Shown here one piece after another: positions 17,137-26,012 of a stretch of DNA of 64,000 nucleotides. The position numbers and the translations under genes were made by a program. Under the pieces are notes generated by a model that did not search any database, was not told the origin of the DNA, and saw only the letters and a program-made list of their open reading frames with translations. Within the stretch, counting starts at the first letter, position 1. Each line of letters starts with the position of its first letter. This DNA is from JAEYXS01 sp943367715 (GTDB lineage Bacteria > Verrucomicrobiota > Verrucomicrobiia > Limisphaerales > JAEYXS01): the NCBI GenBank assembly GCA_943367715.1, contig CALRJY020000002.1, forward strand, positions 124,001-188,000. Direction: 5' to 3'.

Positions 17137-20100
17137 TCATTCCCGCGTGATAAACTCATCCAGGTTCAACAGCACCCTCGCCATCGCCACCAGTGCCGCC
17201 TTCGCTGGCGCATCCGCCTCGGCGGCCTTCGCCCCCACCAGCTTCTTCGCATTCTCCGGTCTCACCTCGAGCAACTTCACCTGCTCGGTGTAAAGTTCCT
17301 CCAACCGCTTCGCTTCCGCCTTCGACGGTGGCCGCCCGAAACAGTACTGAAATCCTTCACGGATCTTCTCGCCCACATCACTCGTCGGCACATCCGCCAT
17401 GCGCAAGCCCAACGCCTGCGCGCACTCGAAGAACACCGGATCGTTCAGCAACGTCAGCGCTTGTAAGGGCGTGTTCGACCGCTCCCGCCGCATGCACGCC
17501 ACGTTCGAGTCCGGCGCATCAAACGTCATCAACATCGGATACGGCACCGTGCGCTGGAAGAAGATGTAAAGCCCGCGACGATACTTGTCCTCGCCCTTGC
17601 TCTCCTGCCACTTGACCGAGTTCGCGTAACCGAGCGCCGCAATATCATCCGGCAACGCCGGCTTGATGCTCGGCCCACCCACCTTGCGCGCCAGCAACCC
17701 GCTCGCCGCCAGATACGCATCCCGCACACTCTCCGCTTCGAGGCGTAATCGGTTCTGCCGCGCCAACAATGTGTTCAGCGGATCACGCGTCATCAGCTCC
17801 GGCCGTATCGCTGAACCTTGTCGATACGTGTTCGACATCACGATCAGCTTGATCATCTCCTTGCGACTCCACTTGAGCCGCGGCAACTCGCTCGCCAGCC
17901 AATCGAGCAGCTCCGGATGCGACGGCTTGTCGCCGCGCGTGCCGAAGTCATCCACCGTATTCACCAACCCGCGCCCGAACAGATTCTTCCAGATATGATT
18001 CACCGTCACGCGACCCGTGAGCGGATTCGCCGGATCAAAGAGCCACTGCGCCATATCCAGTCGGTCCGCCTTCTCACTGCGCGTATGGATGATCGGCAAC
18101 ACGGAGGGCACACCCGGTTGCACTTCCGCGCCTCGGTCCATGAAGTTCCCGCGCACATGCACCTGCGTCTTGCGCCCGCCTTTTTCCTCTTCGATCACCG
18201 CCGCCGTCGTGGCCGGATACGTCGGCGCTTTCTTCACATGCGCATCGATGAACGCCTGCAGCTTCCGCGCCTCCACATCCACCTCTTCGCGATAATACTT
18301 CGCCAGTGCCTCGCTCTCCTTTTTCGTGCGCTGCTCTGCCGACTTCGCCAGTGCCGAGGCCACACCCGCTGGATTAAAGTCCGCCTTCAAGGGTCTCTGA
18401 GCCTCCGTCGCTGACAGACGGAACTGCCCCAACAGATACGTCGTCTTGTAATTATGCTCCAGCGTGAACACCAGCTTCGCTCCCTCCGGCAGCACCAAGT
18501 CATCCTCCGTCTCAAAGACCGCCGCGTGCGATTCATTGAACTTCGGTGCCACCGCCCACCCGCTCGTCGCCTGTCCCGCCAGCGCATTCGCCACCGGAAA
18601 CTGATTCTGCGAAAAGGTCGCCTGCGGATTACCCAGCTTCACCGCGCGCTCTTCTCCGTTTGGCAACACCGCTTTCACACTAAACTTCGTCAGCACAAAA
18701 TTACCGTCCTTAGCGCGACCTGGCCCTTTCTTCGCGCTCTTGTCATCCACCGCCTCCAGCCGGAATCCCGTAATGCGATTCACTTCCACCGTCACCTCCA
18801 CCGTATAAGTATCCGTATCGGGTAATGTTCCCTCGCTCACCACCACATCATTCTTTTGCACCTTGAGCGTCGCACCATTAAGAGAAGTCACCTTGGCCGG
18901 TTTCAACGCCGTCCACGGCGTCATTTTCACCTGCGCCGTCTTCTCCCAGGACACCTGCTTCGCCAGCAGATCATTCTTCACATACGCATCCAGTTGCCCC
19001 TTCAGCTTGCGTTCTTCGATGTCCCATTGCGCTTTCGCTTCATTATACTTCGCCAGTTCATCCGTCTGTGGCGAGGGCACATTCTTCTCCGAAGCATTAT
19101 TGAAGAATGCGTAGAATTGGTAGAACTCCCGCTGCGTGATGGGATCAAACTTATGTGTGTGACACTCCGCGCACGCCATCGTCAGCCCCAGCCACACACT
19201 GCTCGTCGTGCTCACCCGGTCCACCACCGCTTTCGTGCGAAACTCCTCCTGATCCACGCCACCTTCCGTATTCGTCAGCGTCTGCCGGTGAAAACCCGTC
19301 GCCACGATCTGCTCATGCGTCGGCTTCGGCAGCAGATCACCAGCGAGCTGCTCGATGCTGAACCGGTCGAACGGCATATCCTCATTGATCGCTTTGATGA
19401 CCCAGTCGCGATAGACGTAAGCGAAAGGCCGCGTGCGATCCTTCTCATAACCATCACTGTCCGCATACCGCGCCATGTCCAGCCAATGCCGCCCCCAACG
19501 TTCTCCGAAATGCGGCGAGGCCAAAACGCGCTCCACCACTTTCTCATAAGCATCTGGCGACTTATCATTCACAAACGCCTCCACCTCCGCCACCGTCGGC
19601 GGCAACCCTAAAAGGTCCAAACTCAATCGCCGCGCCAAAGTATAACGATCCGCTTCCGGTGATGGCTTGATCTTCTCCTGCTCCAACCGCGCCAGCACAA
19701 AAGCATCGATCGGATTCGCCACCCATTTCGAACCCTTCACCTTCGGCGGCACCAAACGTTTCACCGGTTGAAAAGCCCAATGCTGGCTCTGCGCCTTCCC
19801 TGCCACCGTAGCCGCGTCATCCGGCCACACCGCCCCGCCATCAATCCATTTCTGAAGTGTCGCAACTTGTTGTGCTGTTAACGGCTCACCCTTCGGCGGC
19901 ATCCGCTTCGCCGAATCCGTGGCCGACACCTTCTTGAAGATCAAACTCTCCACACTCTTCCCCGACACGATGATCGCGCCATCATCCCCGCCCATCAGCG
20001 CATCCCGCTTCAGATCCAGCCGCAACCCGCCTTTCCGCACATCCGCCCCATGGCATTCATAGCACTTGGAAGCCAAGATAGGTTGCACCTCGCGCGCGAA

Positions 20101-20217
20101 ATCAACTTCTGCCCCCTTCAATTCGAGACACAATGCCGATACCAGAAGCAGCCACGCACCTAGACCGCCCTTAAGCGCACGGTTTGCCTTTCCCCATCTA
20201 TGTCTATCTGTGTCCAT
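17137..20217 (-). CDS. PSD1 / PSCyt1 / DUF1549-DUF1553 cytochrome-domain exported protein (pair 2)
   Basis: 1026 residues. A hydrophobic leader (ALKGGLGAWLLLVSALCLEL) precedes the cytochrome domain with CYECH (VQPILASKCYECHGADVRKG). DUF1549 contains HFGERWGRHWLDMARYADSD and a second haem-type motif CAECH (GLTMACAECHTHKFDPITQR). The C-terminal DUF1553 contains PLTGRVTVNHIWKNLFGRGL and SHPELLDWLASEL. The first residues MDTDRHRWGK are encoded by a tract that reads as a repeat-like 'gacacagatagacatagatg'. No other in-frame ATG or GTG precedes the leader, so the start at 20217 is kept, with doubt. It lacks the duplicated insertion of the paralogue at 2246-5989. The DUF1501 gene follows after 10 bases. 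Confidence 0.92.
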   Translation of the reverse strand: MDTDRHRWGKANRALKGGLGAWLLLVSALCLELKGAEVDFAREVQPILASKCYECHGADVRKGGLRLDLKRDALMGGDDGAIIVSGKSVESLIFKKVSATDSAKRMPPKGEPLTAQQVATLQKWIDGGAVWPDDAATVAGKAQSQHWAFQPVKRLVPPKVKGSKWVANPIDAFVLARLEQEKIKPSPEADRYTLARRLSLDLLGLPPTVAEVEAFVNDKSPDAYEKVVERVLASPHFGERWGRHWLDMARYADSDGYEKDRTRPFAYVYRDWVIKAINEDMPFDRFSIEQLAGDLLPKPTHEQIVATGFHRQTLTNTEGGVDQEEFRTKAVVDRVSTTSSVWLGLTMACAECHTHKFDPITQREFYQFYAFFNNASEKNVPSPQTDELAKYNEAKAQWDIEERKLKGQLDAYVKNDLLAKQVSWEKTAQVKMTPWTALKPAKVTSLNGATLKVQKNDVVVSEGTLPDTDTYTVEVTVEVNRITGFRLEAVDDKSAKKGPGRAKDGNFVLTKFSVKAVLPNGEERAVKLGNPQATFSQNQFPVANALAGQATSGWAVAPKFNESHAAVFETEDDLVLPEGAKLVFTLEHNYKTTYLLGQFRLSATEAQRPLKADFNPAGVASALAKSAEQRTKKESEALAKYYREEVDVEARKLQAFIDAHVKKAPTYPATTAAVIEEEKGGRKTQVHVRGNFMDRGAEVQPGVPSVLPIIHTRSEKADRLDMAQWLFDPANPLTGRVTVNHIWKNLFGRGLVNTVDDFGTRGDKPSHPELLDWLASELPRLKWSRKEMIKLIVMSNTYRQGSAIRPELMTRDPLNTLLARQNRLRLEAESVRDAYLAASGLLARKVGGPSIKPALPDDIAALGYANSVKWQESKGEDKYRRGLYIFFQRTVPYPMLMTFDAPDSNVACMRRERSNTPLQALTLLNDPVFFECAQALGLRMADVPTSDVGEKIREGFQYCFGRPPSKAEAKRLEELYTEQVKLLEVRPENAKKLVGAKAAEADAPAKAALVAMARVLLNLDEFITRE

Positions 20218-20802
20218 CTGTGGTTTAAAAATCAGTTCCGGGCTTCTCCTTACTATTTACCATTCCCACCTTCATTTGCCATGCAATATTCACTCAACGA
20301 TATGGCACTTCCTGCCACCTCGGAGCAGCCACCCAGCCGCCCCTCTCACCATGCACCTTGCCATATCTCCAGCAGGGCCGTTAGCACTAGCCTCGTTATT
20401 CCTCATTATTCTCGGGGAAAATGTTCTCTTCCTGCTGTTCTTCCTTCTGCTTTCACCATTTTTCATTTCTTTCTCACGTCTCCAATCTGCCAGATTTTCA
20501 TCCCCTCCGTTAGCCTTCAGTGCGGCCGGTGCGCTCCATGGAGACAAAATTCACCCTTTCACGCCCTCATCATGTTCCGATTACCATTTCCTCATCACCC
20601 TTGCGTTCCACTACGTTCCAATCCGTTCACACAAAATTTCAGGATGTCCGCTCCCTCTGGTCATTCGTCATTGCTCATTCCTTCGTTATTAGGATTTCGT
20701 CATTGGTCATTTTCTTTGAACATTCCCGCCCCCTTCCACCGTCCAATCCCACGATGCTACCCATAGACAGCCAACCCCATTCCATGTAATATCCTCCGAA
20801 CG
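20218..20802. other. 585-bp intergenic region between PSD1 pair 2 and AraC gene
   Basis: No gene is supported; short open frames here lack motifs. It begins with a 'tctgtgtccatctgtgg' tract (20208-20224). Around 20511-20550 the text 'cgttagccttcagtgcgg' and 'catggagacaaaatt' parallels 'cgttagcactacatgcgc' and 'ttggagacaaaatc' near 2060-2108. Both copies lie in gaps beside PSD1 genes. It is probably decayed repeat DNA plus the divergent promoters of the two flanking genes, which I cannot place. Confidence 0.55.
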
Positions 20803-21744
20803 ATGCGCACCGCTCCCAAGCAGACGAAGGTCCTGATTTCGCTGTTCCACACGCCTACCGAGGCGAGTCGCGACATCTTTTACTGCGTCCTCCGCGCCGG
20901 CCATCTCATCGCCGGCCTGGACTACGCCAAGGTCCATCCCAACTACCCTGGCCACAAGCTGCTCCTCTGCCTGAAGGGGAAAGGCCACGTGAAGGTCAAC
21001 GACCGCATCTGGCCGGTGAATGAAGGCGAGATCGCCTGGATCTACAATCATTACGCCAATTCTCACTGGCCCGAGGAAGGTTCCCCTTGGGAAATGCTCT
21101 GGATCCGCGTGGACGGCCCGCACATGGAGCGCATGTATCAGATGCTCACCTCCGCTGGGTCGCCCGTGTTCTCCGGCATCAATGCCCGCACCTCTGCCGC
21201 CATTTTTCAGCGCATCTTCCGCGTCCTCGAGACCCGCCCCATCGCCATGGAAGTCACCATCCATGCCGAGGTCGGCCAGCTCATCCGCGAGCTGTTCAAG
21301 ACCCGTTACTCCGCGAATCCTTCGCCCAAGAAGGAGAACGAGATCCCGCAATCGCTCCACAAGCCCATCGAGGCCATGCGCTTGTATTACAACAAGCCGT
21401 TACGCGTCCATGAGCTCGCGGCCATGGCGCACATGAGCGTCTCCAATTTCTTCCGGAATTTTAAAGCGGCCACCGGCACCAGCCCCATTGATTGGCTCAA
21501 GCGCGAGCGCATCAACCAGGCCAAGAAACGCCTCCTGGAAACCAATCTCTCCATCGCCCAGATCGCCGACGAGACCGGCTACTACGACCAGTTCTATTTC
21601 AGCCGCGACTTCAAACGCATGACGCAGGTTTCCCCCAGCGAATACCGCCAGCGCGAACGCACGCACAAAAAGTGGCTCGAAGAACAACAAGCCAACGAGC
21701 CCCTCCCGCCCGAACCGGTGATCAAAAAGAAAAACGGGAAGTGA
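20803..21744 (+). CDS. AraC family transcriptional regulator
   Basis: 313 residues. The N-terminal half (about 1-165) is a cupin-type sensor domain (YCVLRAGHLIAGLDYAKVHP and GHKLLLCLKGKGHVKVND). The C-terminal 100 residues hold the double helix-turn-helix of AraC/XylS: LRVHELAAMAHMSVSNFFRN then FKAATGTSPIDWLKRERINQ, and SIAQIADETGYYDQFYFSRD with FKRMTQVSPSEYRQRER. The lysine-rich tail KKKNGK is unstructured. Members of this group usually control sugar-use genes in response to a carbohydrate. The target is unknown: the divergent PSD1/DUF1501 pair 2 lies 585 bases away and could be one. Confidence 0.93.
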   Translation: MRTAPKQTKVLISLFHTPTEASRDIFYCVLRAGHLIAGLDYAKVHPNYPGHKLLLCLKGKGHVKVNDRIWPVNEGEIAWIYNHYANSHWPEEGSPWEMLWIRVDGPHMERMYQMLTSAGSPVFSGINARTSAAIFQRIFRVLETRPIAMEVTIHAEVGQLIRELFKTRYSANPSPKKENEIPQSLHKPIEAMRLYYNKPLRVHELAAMAHMSVSNFFRNFKAATGTSPIDWLKRERINQAKKRLLETNLSIAQIADETGYYDQFYFSRDFKRMTQVSPSEYRQRERTHKKWLEEQQANEPLPPEPVIKKKNGK

Positions 21745-21809
21745 CGCCGTAGCCATCCCGCATGCGGAATGAGGAAGCGGAACCCGAAAGCAGCTCCCTC
21801 GTAAGAGTT

Positions 21810-21823
21810 CCGCCTTCAGGCGG
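21810..21823. terminator. Short hairpin between convergent AraC and rmuC genes
   Basis: CCGCC-TTCA-GGCGG followed by ctttcccctt on the plus strand. This is a weak terminator candidate. Confidence 0.4.
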
Positions 21824-21843
21824 CTTTCCCCTTCTCCTCTCCC

Positions 21844-23202
21844 CTAACTCGGCGGCAACCTCAGCGTCGCATCCAGCGGTCCCGCCTCCGCCAGAGGCTT
21901 GCTGCTCTCCGTTCCCGTCAGTTTTTGCAAGCGCTCTCCGCTTGGCCGCACCATGCGTTCATAGCTGCCCACCGCGTCATTGTAAGCATTGTTCGCCCGC
22001 TCCAGCCCGCCACGGATCCGCTCGAAATGCTCCGTGAACTTCACCACGCGCACGAACAATTCCTGCGCCGCCTCATTGATATCCTTCGCGTTCTGCGTCT
22101 GCGCATGCTGCTGCCAGCTCACGGAGACGGACCGCAATAACGCGATGAGCGATGTCGGTGTCGCCAAAAGAATCTTCTTCTGCGCCGCCCACACGATCAG
22201 TTCGTGATCCCCCTCCAGCGCCGCGCTGAATAACGATTCCGCCGGGATGAACAGCACCACGTAATCCAGCGAGTTCTCGAATTTTCCGGGATAATCCCTT
22301 TCCGCGAGTTGCTTGATCGTATCCTTCAGCTTCTTCGCATGGATCGCCAGCGCCTCCGCCCGCTTCATCACATCCACCTCATCCGAGGCATTCAAAAACT
22401 CCAAGTCCGGCACCTTCGCATCCACGATGATCACCCGCTCGCCCGGTAACCGCACGATCATGTCCGGCTTGCTGTCGCCTGATTGCGTTTGCTCCGTGAA
22501 ATCACAATGCGCGCTCATCCCCGCCGCCTCCACCACGCGTCGCAACGTCTCCTCGCCCCAGCGCCCACGCGCCTGGTTGGAACTCAGCACCCGCCGCAAC
22601 TGCAACGTCTCCGAGGACAGCGACTGGCTCTGCTGCGCCAGATGTTCCAGATGTTTCTTCACCTCGCCCAGCGCTTGCGACTGGCTCGTCTCGCTCTGTT
22701 GCAAGCGCTGCTGATAGACATCCAGTTGCTGCTTCAGTGGCTCCACCAAGGTCTTGATAGACTCCTGCCGTTGCGCCAGATCGCCCTTCGCCGTCTCTTG
22801 AAATTTGGCCAGCGTCTCATTCGCCAGCCGTAAGAACTCCGGCTGCGTCGCCTTCAACGCATCCGCGCTCAAGGCCTTGAACGCCTCGCGCAGATCGAGC
22901 AACGCCTTGTCTTGTCCCGCCTTTGCTTCCAAGAGCGCCTTCGCGTGCAGATCCTTCTGCTCCGCCAGCAACCGCTCCGCCGCCTGATGCTTCGCCTCCG
23001 CCCCCGCCAGCGCACTGGCAGATTGTGTTTGCTGGTTACGTAACTGGATCAGTTCCACCTCCCGCTGTGAAAGCTGCTGGCGCAATTCCCCCTCCAGCCG
23101 GTTATCCACTGCCGGCGCCGCGACTACCTTGCTCGCGCCCAGCAGCCATCCGATGACACCACCCAGCACCACACCTAACAGGATATAAAGAAACGGCTCC
23201 AT
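21844..23202 (-). CDS. rmuC: DNA recombination protein RmuC
   Basis: 452 residues from ATG 23202 (MEPFLYILLGVVLGGVIGWL), which starts directly with the transmembrane anchor. The in-frame start at 23268 overlaps the VOC gene and adds unrelated sequence. After the anchor comes a long coiled coil (about 30-190, rich in Gln, Leu and Ala) and then the RmuC nuclease-like domain: LSSNQARGRWGEETLRRVVE, GDSKPDMIVRLPGERVIIVD with AKVPDLEF, and LDYVVLFIPAESLFSAALEG. The restriction-endonuclease-like core residues (E, D, and KxP) are present. RmuC limits DNA inversions at short inverted repeats in E. coli. Confidence 0.94.
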   Translation of the reverse strand: MEPFLYILLGVVLGGVIGWLLGASKVVAAPAVDNRLEGELRQQLSQREVELIQLRNQQTQSASALAGAEAKHQAAERLLAEQKDLHAKALLEAKAGQDKALLDLREAFKALSADALKATQPEFLRLANETLAKFQETAKGDLAQRQESIKTLVEPLKQQLDVYQQRLQQSETSQSQALGEVKKHLEHLAQQSQSLSSETLQLRRVLSSNQARGRWGEETLRRVVEAAGMSAHCDFTEQTQSGDSKPDMIVRLPGERVIIVDAKVPDLEFLNASDEVDVMKRAEALAIHAKKLKDTIKQLAERDYPGKFENSLDYVVLFIPAESLFSAALEGDHELIVWAAQKKILLATPTSLIALLRSVSVSWQQHAQTQNAKDINEAAQELFVRVVKFTEHFERIRGGLERANNAYNDAVGSYERMVRPSGERLQKLTGTESSKPLAEAGPLDATLRLPPS

Positions 23203-23224
23203 CAATTGATTTACGATTTTAGAA

Positions 23225-23602
23225 TTACGCTTTACGGGCGGGCTCTGAAACTTCAATGGCCCGACCATCCGGGTCCAACACTACCATGCGCCTGCCCCAT
23301 GGCGAATCTTTCGGTTCCGTCACCACCTTGACGTCCAACACCTTCAATTTCTCCAGCGCCGCATCCACCGATTCCACGCTGAATCCCAGCATCGTCGCTC
23401 CGGCATTCAACCGTTCCGGAGCCTGTCCCGGTTTGCCTGGATACAATTCCATGACCGTGCCACCGCGCTCGCAGCTGAAGTGAACCGGCCCGGTTCCGTG
23501 CTGTTCCTGCACAAAACTCAATCCCAGCGCCTCGTAAAAGGAACGGGCCGATGCCAGATCCGTGGTCCTTAACACCATCAGATTCAGCATCGGCCCAGAC
23601 AT
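23225..23602 (-). CDS. VOC (glyoxalase/bleomycin-resistance) family protein
   Basis: 125 residues forming one vicinal-oxygen-chelate domain made of two beta-alpha-beta-beta-beta units: MVLRTTDLASARSFYEALGL at the N-terminus and VLDPDGRAIEVSEP at the C-terminus. Candidate metal ligands are His42 region (GPVHFSCERGG), Glu at VMELYPG and the Glu of AIEVSEP. The substrate is not predictable: glyoxalase I, dioxygenase and resistance proteins share the fold. It lies between the RidA gene (13-base gap) and rmuC on the same strand, suggesting co-transcription. Confidence 0.85.
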   Translation of the reverse strand: MSGPMLNLMVLRTTDLASARSFYEALGLSFVQEQHGTGPVHFSCERGGTVMELYPGKPGQAPERLNAGATMLGFSVESVDAALEKLKVLDVKVVTEPKDSPWGRRMVVLDPDGRAIEVSEPARKA

Positions 23603-23615
23603 AGTCTTGCGATTT

Positions 23616-23999
23616 TTAGAAGTGCGCGATCACTTCGATCTCCACGATCGCACCCTTCGGCAGTGCCGCCACCTGGATGGTCGAACGTGCCGGGAAATCG
23701 CCCGTGAAATACTTCGCGTAGATCTCGTTCATGCCACCGAAGTCCACGAGGTTCGTCAGGAACACCGTGCTTTTCACGACATTCGCGAAAGTCAGCTTTT
23801 GGTCGTCCAAGATCGCCTTCACGTTTTGCAGCACGCGCTCCGTCTGCACCTTGATGTCACCTTCCACGAGATTGCTCGTGGCCGGATCGATCGGGATTTG
23901 GCCCGCGCAGAACAGCAGATCGCCGACACGGACAGCATGGTTGTAAGGGCCCACCGCCGGAGCGGACTTGGCCGGTTTGATGATTTGTTTCGTAGCCAT
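23616..23999 (-). CDS. ridA: RidA family reactive enamine/imine deaminase
   Basis: 127 residues, the usual length. It has AVGPYNHAVRVGDLLFCAGQ with IPIDPATSNLV, and the C-terminal signature FPARSTIQVAALPKGAIVEI with EVIAHF, including the Arg and Glu that bind the substrate carboxylate in RidA. RidA hydrolyses reactive 2-aminoacrylate and related imines released by PLP enzymes of amino-acid metabolism. It lies 18 bases downstream of leuB on the same strand, a plausible amino-acid metabolism operon. Confidence 0.93.
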   Translation of the reverse strand: MATKQIIKPAKSAPAVGPYNHAVRVGDLLFCAGQIPIDPATSNLVEGDIKVQTERVLQNVKAILDDQKLTFANVVKSTVFLTNLVDFGGMNEIYAKYFTGDFPARSTIQVAALPKGAIVEIEVIAHF

Positions 24000-24017
24000 A
24001 AAATTGATGTTCTAAGA

Positions 24018-25130
24018 TTAGATGTTCGCCGCAATCGCATCACCCATCTGAGTGGTGCCGACCTTCTTCGCGTTCGGATCCGCCGCCGTATAGATGTCGC
24101 CTGTGCGATACCCGGCCGCAATCGCCTTGCCCACCGCATTCTCGATCGCCGCCGCCGCCTCGTTCTGCTTGAACGAGTGCCGCAGCATCAGCGCCGTGGA
24201 GAGGATTTGCGCGATTGGATTCGCGAGATTCTTGCCCGCGATGTCCGGGGCCGTGCCACCCGCTGGCTCGTAGAAACCAAAGGTCTTCTCCCCGCTCGTC
24301 GCACCGAGGCTCGCGCTCGGCAACATGCCGAGGGAACCGGCCAGTGCTGCGGCTTCATCGCTCAAGATGTCGCCAAACATGTTCTCGCACAGCATCACGT
24401 CGAACTGCGTGGGCTTCAGCATGAGCTGCATTGCGCCGTTATCCACGAACATGTGTTCGAGGGCCACATCCGGATAATTCTTGCTCACCTTCGTCACCAC
24501 ATCGCGCCAGAGCACGCCGTTTTCCAACACGTTCGCCTTGTCGATGCTCGTCACCTTCTTGCGACGCAACGCCGCCGTACGGAACGCCACATGGGCGATG
24601 CGCTCGATCTCAGACGTCGTATAAACCATCGTATCAGTCGCGCGCATCTGGCCATTACCGAGGTCTTCCGTCTTCTTCGGCTGACCGAAATACATGCCGC
24701 CCGTAAGCTCCCGAACCACCATGATGTCGAGTCCATCACCCTGACGTTCTTTGCTCAACGGGCACGCGTGAGAAAGTTCCTTGGGCAATTTCACCGGACG
24801 CAGGTTCGCGAAGAGACCGAACTCCTTGCGCAACCGCAGCAACGCCGCGCGCTCGGGACGTTCTTCCTTCGGAATCGTCGGATCACGATCCGGCAGACCG
24901 ACGGAGCCGAAGAGGATACAGTCAGATTCTTTGCACAATGCGAGCGTGGCATCCGGCAGAGCTTTGCCTGCCGCATCAATGCCCGCCCAGCCCACCGGGG
25001 CTTCCGTGATCTGGAACGCGATGGGAAATTTCTTTTCGACGGCGCGGAGCACCTTGATGGCCTCCCGCATCACTTCCGAACCGATCCCGTCACCCGCCAA
25101 AGCCGCAATCTTGAATGTCTGTAAAGTCAT
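24018..25130 (-). CDS. leuB: 3-isopropylmalate dehydrogenase
   Basis: 370 residues from ATG 25130 (MTLQTFKIAALAGDGIGSEV), the normal family start; a longer frame to 25157 exists but adds only nine residues. It oxidatively decarboxylates 3-isopropylmalate to 2-oxoisocaproate with NAD+ in leucine synthesis. Visible motifs are the N-terminal GDGIG, DCILFGSVGLP, LRLRKEFGLFANLRPVK, VRELTGGMYFG and the metal/substrate-binding AMQLMLKPTQFDVMLCENMF followed by GDILSDEAAALAGSLGMLPS. The NAD-binding GSAPD-type segment is GGTAPDIAGKNLANPIAQIL. No other leu gene is in the window. Confidence 0.95.
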   Translation of the reverse strand: MTLQTFKIAALAGDGIGSEVMREAIKVLRAVEKKFPIAFQITEAPVGWAGIDAAGKALPDATLALCKESDCILFGSVGLPDRDPTIPKEERPERAALLRLRKEFGLFANLRPVKLPKELSHACPLSKERQGDGLDIMVVRELTGGMYFGQPKKTEDLGNGQMRATDTMVYTTSEIERIAHVAFRTAALRRKKVTSIDKANVLENGVLWRDVVTKVSKNYPDVALEHMFVDNGAMQLMLKPTQFDVMLCENMFGDILSDEAAALAGSLGMLPSASLGATSGEKTFGFYEPAGGTAPDIAGKNLANPIAQILSTALMLRHSFKQNEAAAAIENAVGKAIAAGYRTGDIYTAADPNAKKVGTTQMGDAIAANI

Positions 25131-25195
25131 GGGCCGGGAGACTAGTACGGGAGGCATCCGGCGGGAAGTGAAAATTAACAGGAAATTGGGACGCC

Positions 25196-25672
25196 TTATT
25201 CCCCTTCGGGAGCCATCCGGGCATTCTTCTTCGGCGCATCCAATTTCTTCTTGGGTCGGAAGATCTCGTCGTATTTCTGCAACTGCTGGGAAGTCAGTTC
25301 ATTGCGGATCAGTTCACGTGTATGCCGCACTTCCTCACGCAGATAAGGTGCGACGCTGTCGGAAATTTCCTTCGTGCGCTTCTGGCTGTCGCCCAGGATT
25401 TGACCGATGCGATTACGCTGCTCGGTGTTCAGTTCCAGTTGCTGGCCGAAGCGGGCCACAAAGTCCTTCGCCTTGCCGGCGGCCACTGGGGGAGGGTTAT
25501 TCGTGCTGACCTGCGGCGGGATCCACGAGCTTAAGGGATGCCGGTTGGAATCATCCGGTGCCGCGGCGGCGACCGGTGCCGCCGTATGCATGCGGTTCAC
25601 GAAGAGGCCACCCGTGATGACTCCGGCCCCGAAAATCACCAGCGTCGCCAGAATGACCTTCCAAATGTTCAC
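25196..25672 (-). CDS. Spy/CpxP-like membrane-anchored periplasmic protein in ECF operon
   Basis: 158 residues. I choose the GTG at 25672 (VNIWKVILATLVIFGAGVIT) because it overlaps the upstream stop as GTGA and has GGGAG eight bases before it; a TTG one codon earlier is also open. An N-terminal transmembrane anchor is followed by a Pro/Ala-rich linker, then a helical part LELNTEQRNRIGQILGDSQK with RTKEISDSVAPYLREEVRHT, the LTxxQ-like pattern of Spy/CpxP or heavy-metal-resistance chaperones. The end is Lys-rich (RPKKKLDAPKKNARM). As third gene after an ECF sigma factor and a small membrane protein it is probably part of an envelope-stress or metal response. Confidence 0.75.
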   Translation of the reverse strand: MNIWKVILATLVIFGAGVITGGLFVNRMHTAAPVAAAAPDDSNRHPLSSWIPPQVSTNNPPPVAAGKAKDFVARFGQQLELNTEQRNRIGQILGDSQKRTKEISDSVAPYLREEVRHTRELIRNELTSQQLQKYDEIFRPKKKLDAPKKNARMAPEGE

Positions 25673-25971
25673 CAAACATCTCCCAAGTTATCCATCGGTG
25701 CCAGCACCGTCACTTCCAAGTCTGAAGATTGCAGTTGCGCCACTTCCGCCTCATGCGTCTGGAACGACCACACCCCGATCACCAGCATGACCGCCACGCA
25801 CGGCGCGGCTGCCCGCCAGAGCGCATGCCCCCACAAGGCCCACACATCCACCGGACGCAAGTCCTTGATATGGGCCATGATACGCTTCTCGAAAGCGTAA
25901 GGAACCTGCTCCGACGTCCCGTGATGCCGGGCGGCGGCGATCAACTTTTTGTTCAATTTGGCCGTATCCAT
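25669..25971 (-). CDS. Small membrane protein, candidate anti-sigma factor
   Basis: 100 residues with one transmembrane helix (about 55-70, AAAPCVAVMLVIGVWSF). The cytoplasmic N-terminal part is basic and helical (TAKLNKKLIAAARHHGTSEQ, VPYAFEKRIMAHIKDLRP). The external tail is short. The position 41 bases after the ECF sigma gene and the topology fit an anti-sigma factor. No zinc-binding HxxxCxxC motif is present, so it would be an atypical one. The stop overlaps the start of the next gene by four bases. Confidence 0.6.
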   Translation of the reverse strand: MDTAKLNKKLIAAARHHGTSEQVPYAFEKRIMAHIKDLRPVDVWALWGHALWRAAAPCVAVMLVIGVWSFQTHEAEVAQLQSSDLEVTVLAPMDNLGDVW

Positions 25972-26012
25972 AAGCTTGCCAACTAGTCAGACGCACCGGA
26001 GTGCCTCCGTGG

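Noticed and set aside
20150..20200. GTG start for the PSD1 gene of pair 2 inside 'aaaccgtgcgc'
   Set aside because: The GTG is out of frame with the leader, so 20217 is kept.
23562..25124. 520-aa plus-strand ORF
   Set aside because: Antisense shadow of leuB and ridA; no motifs, extreme Arg/His content.
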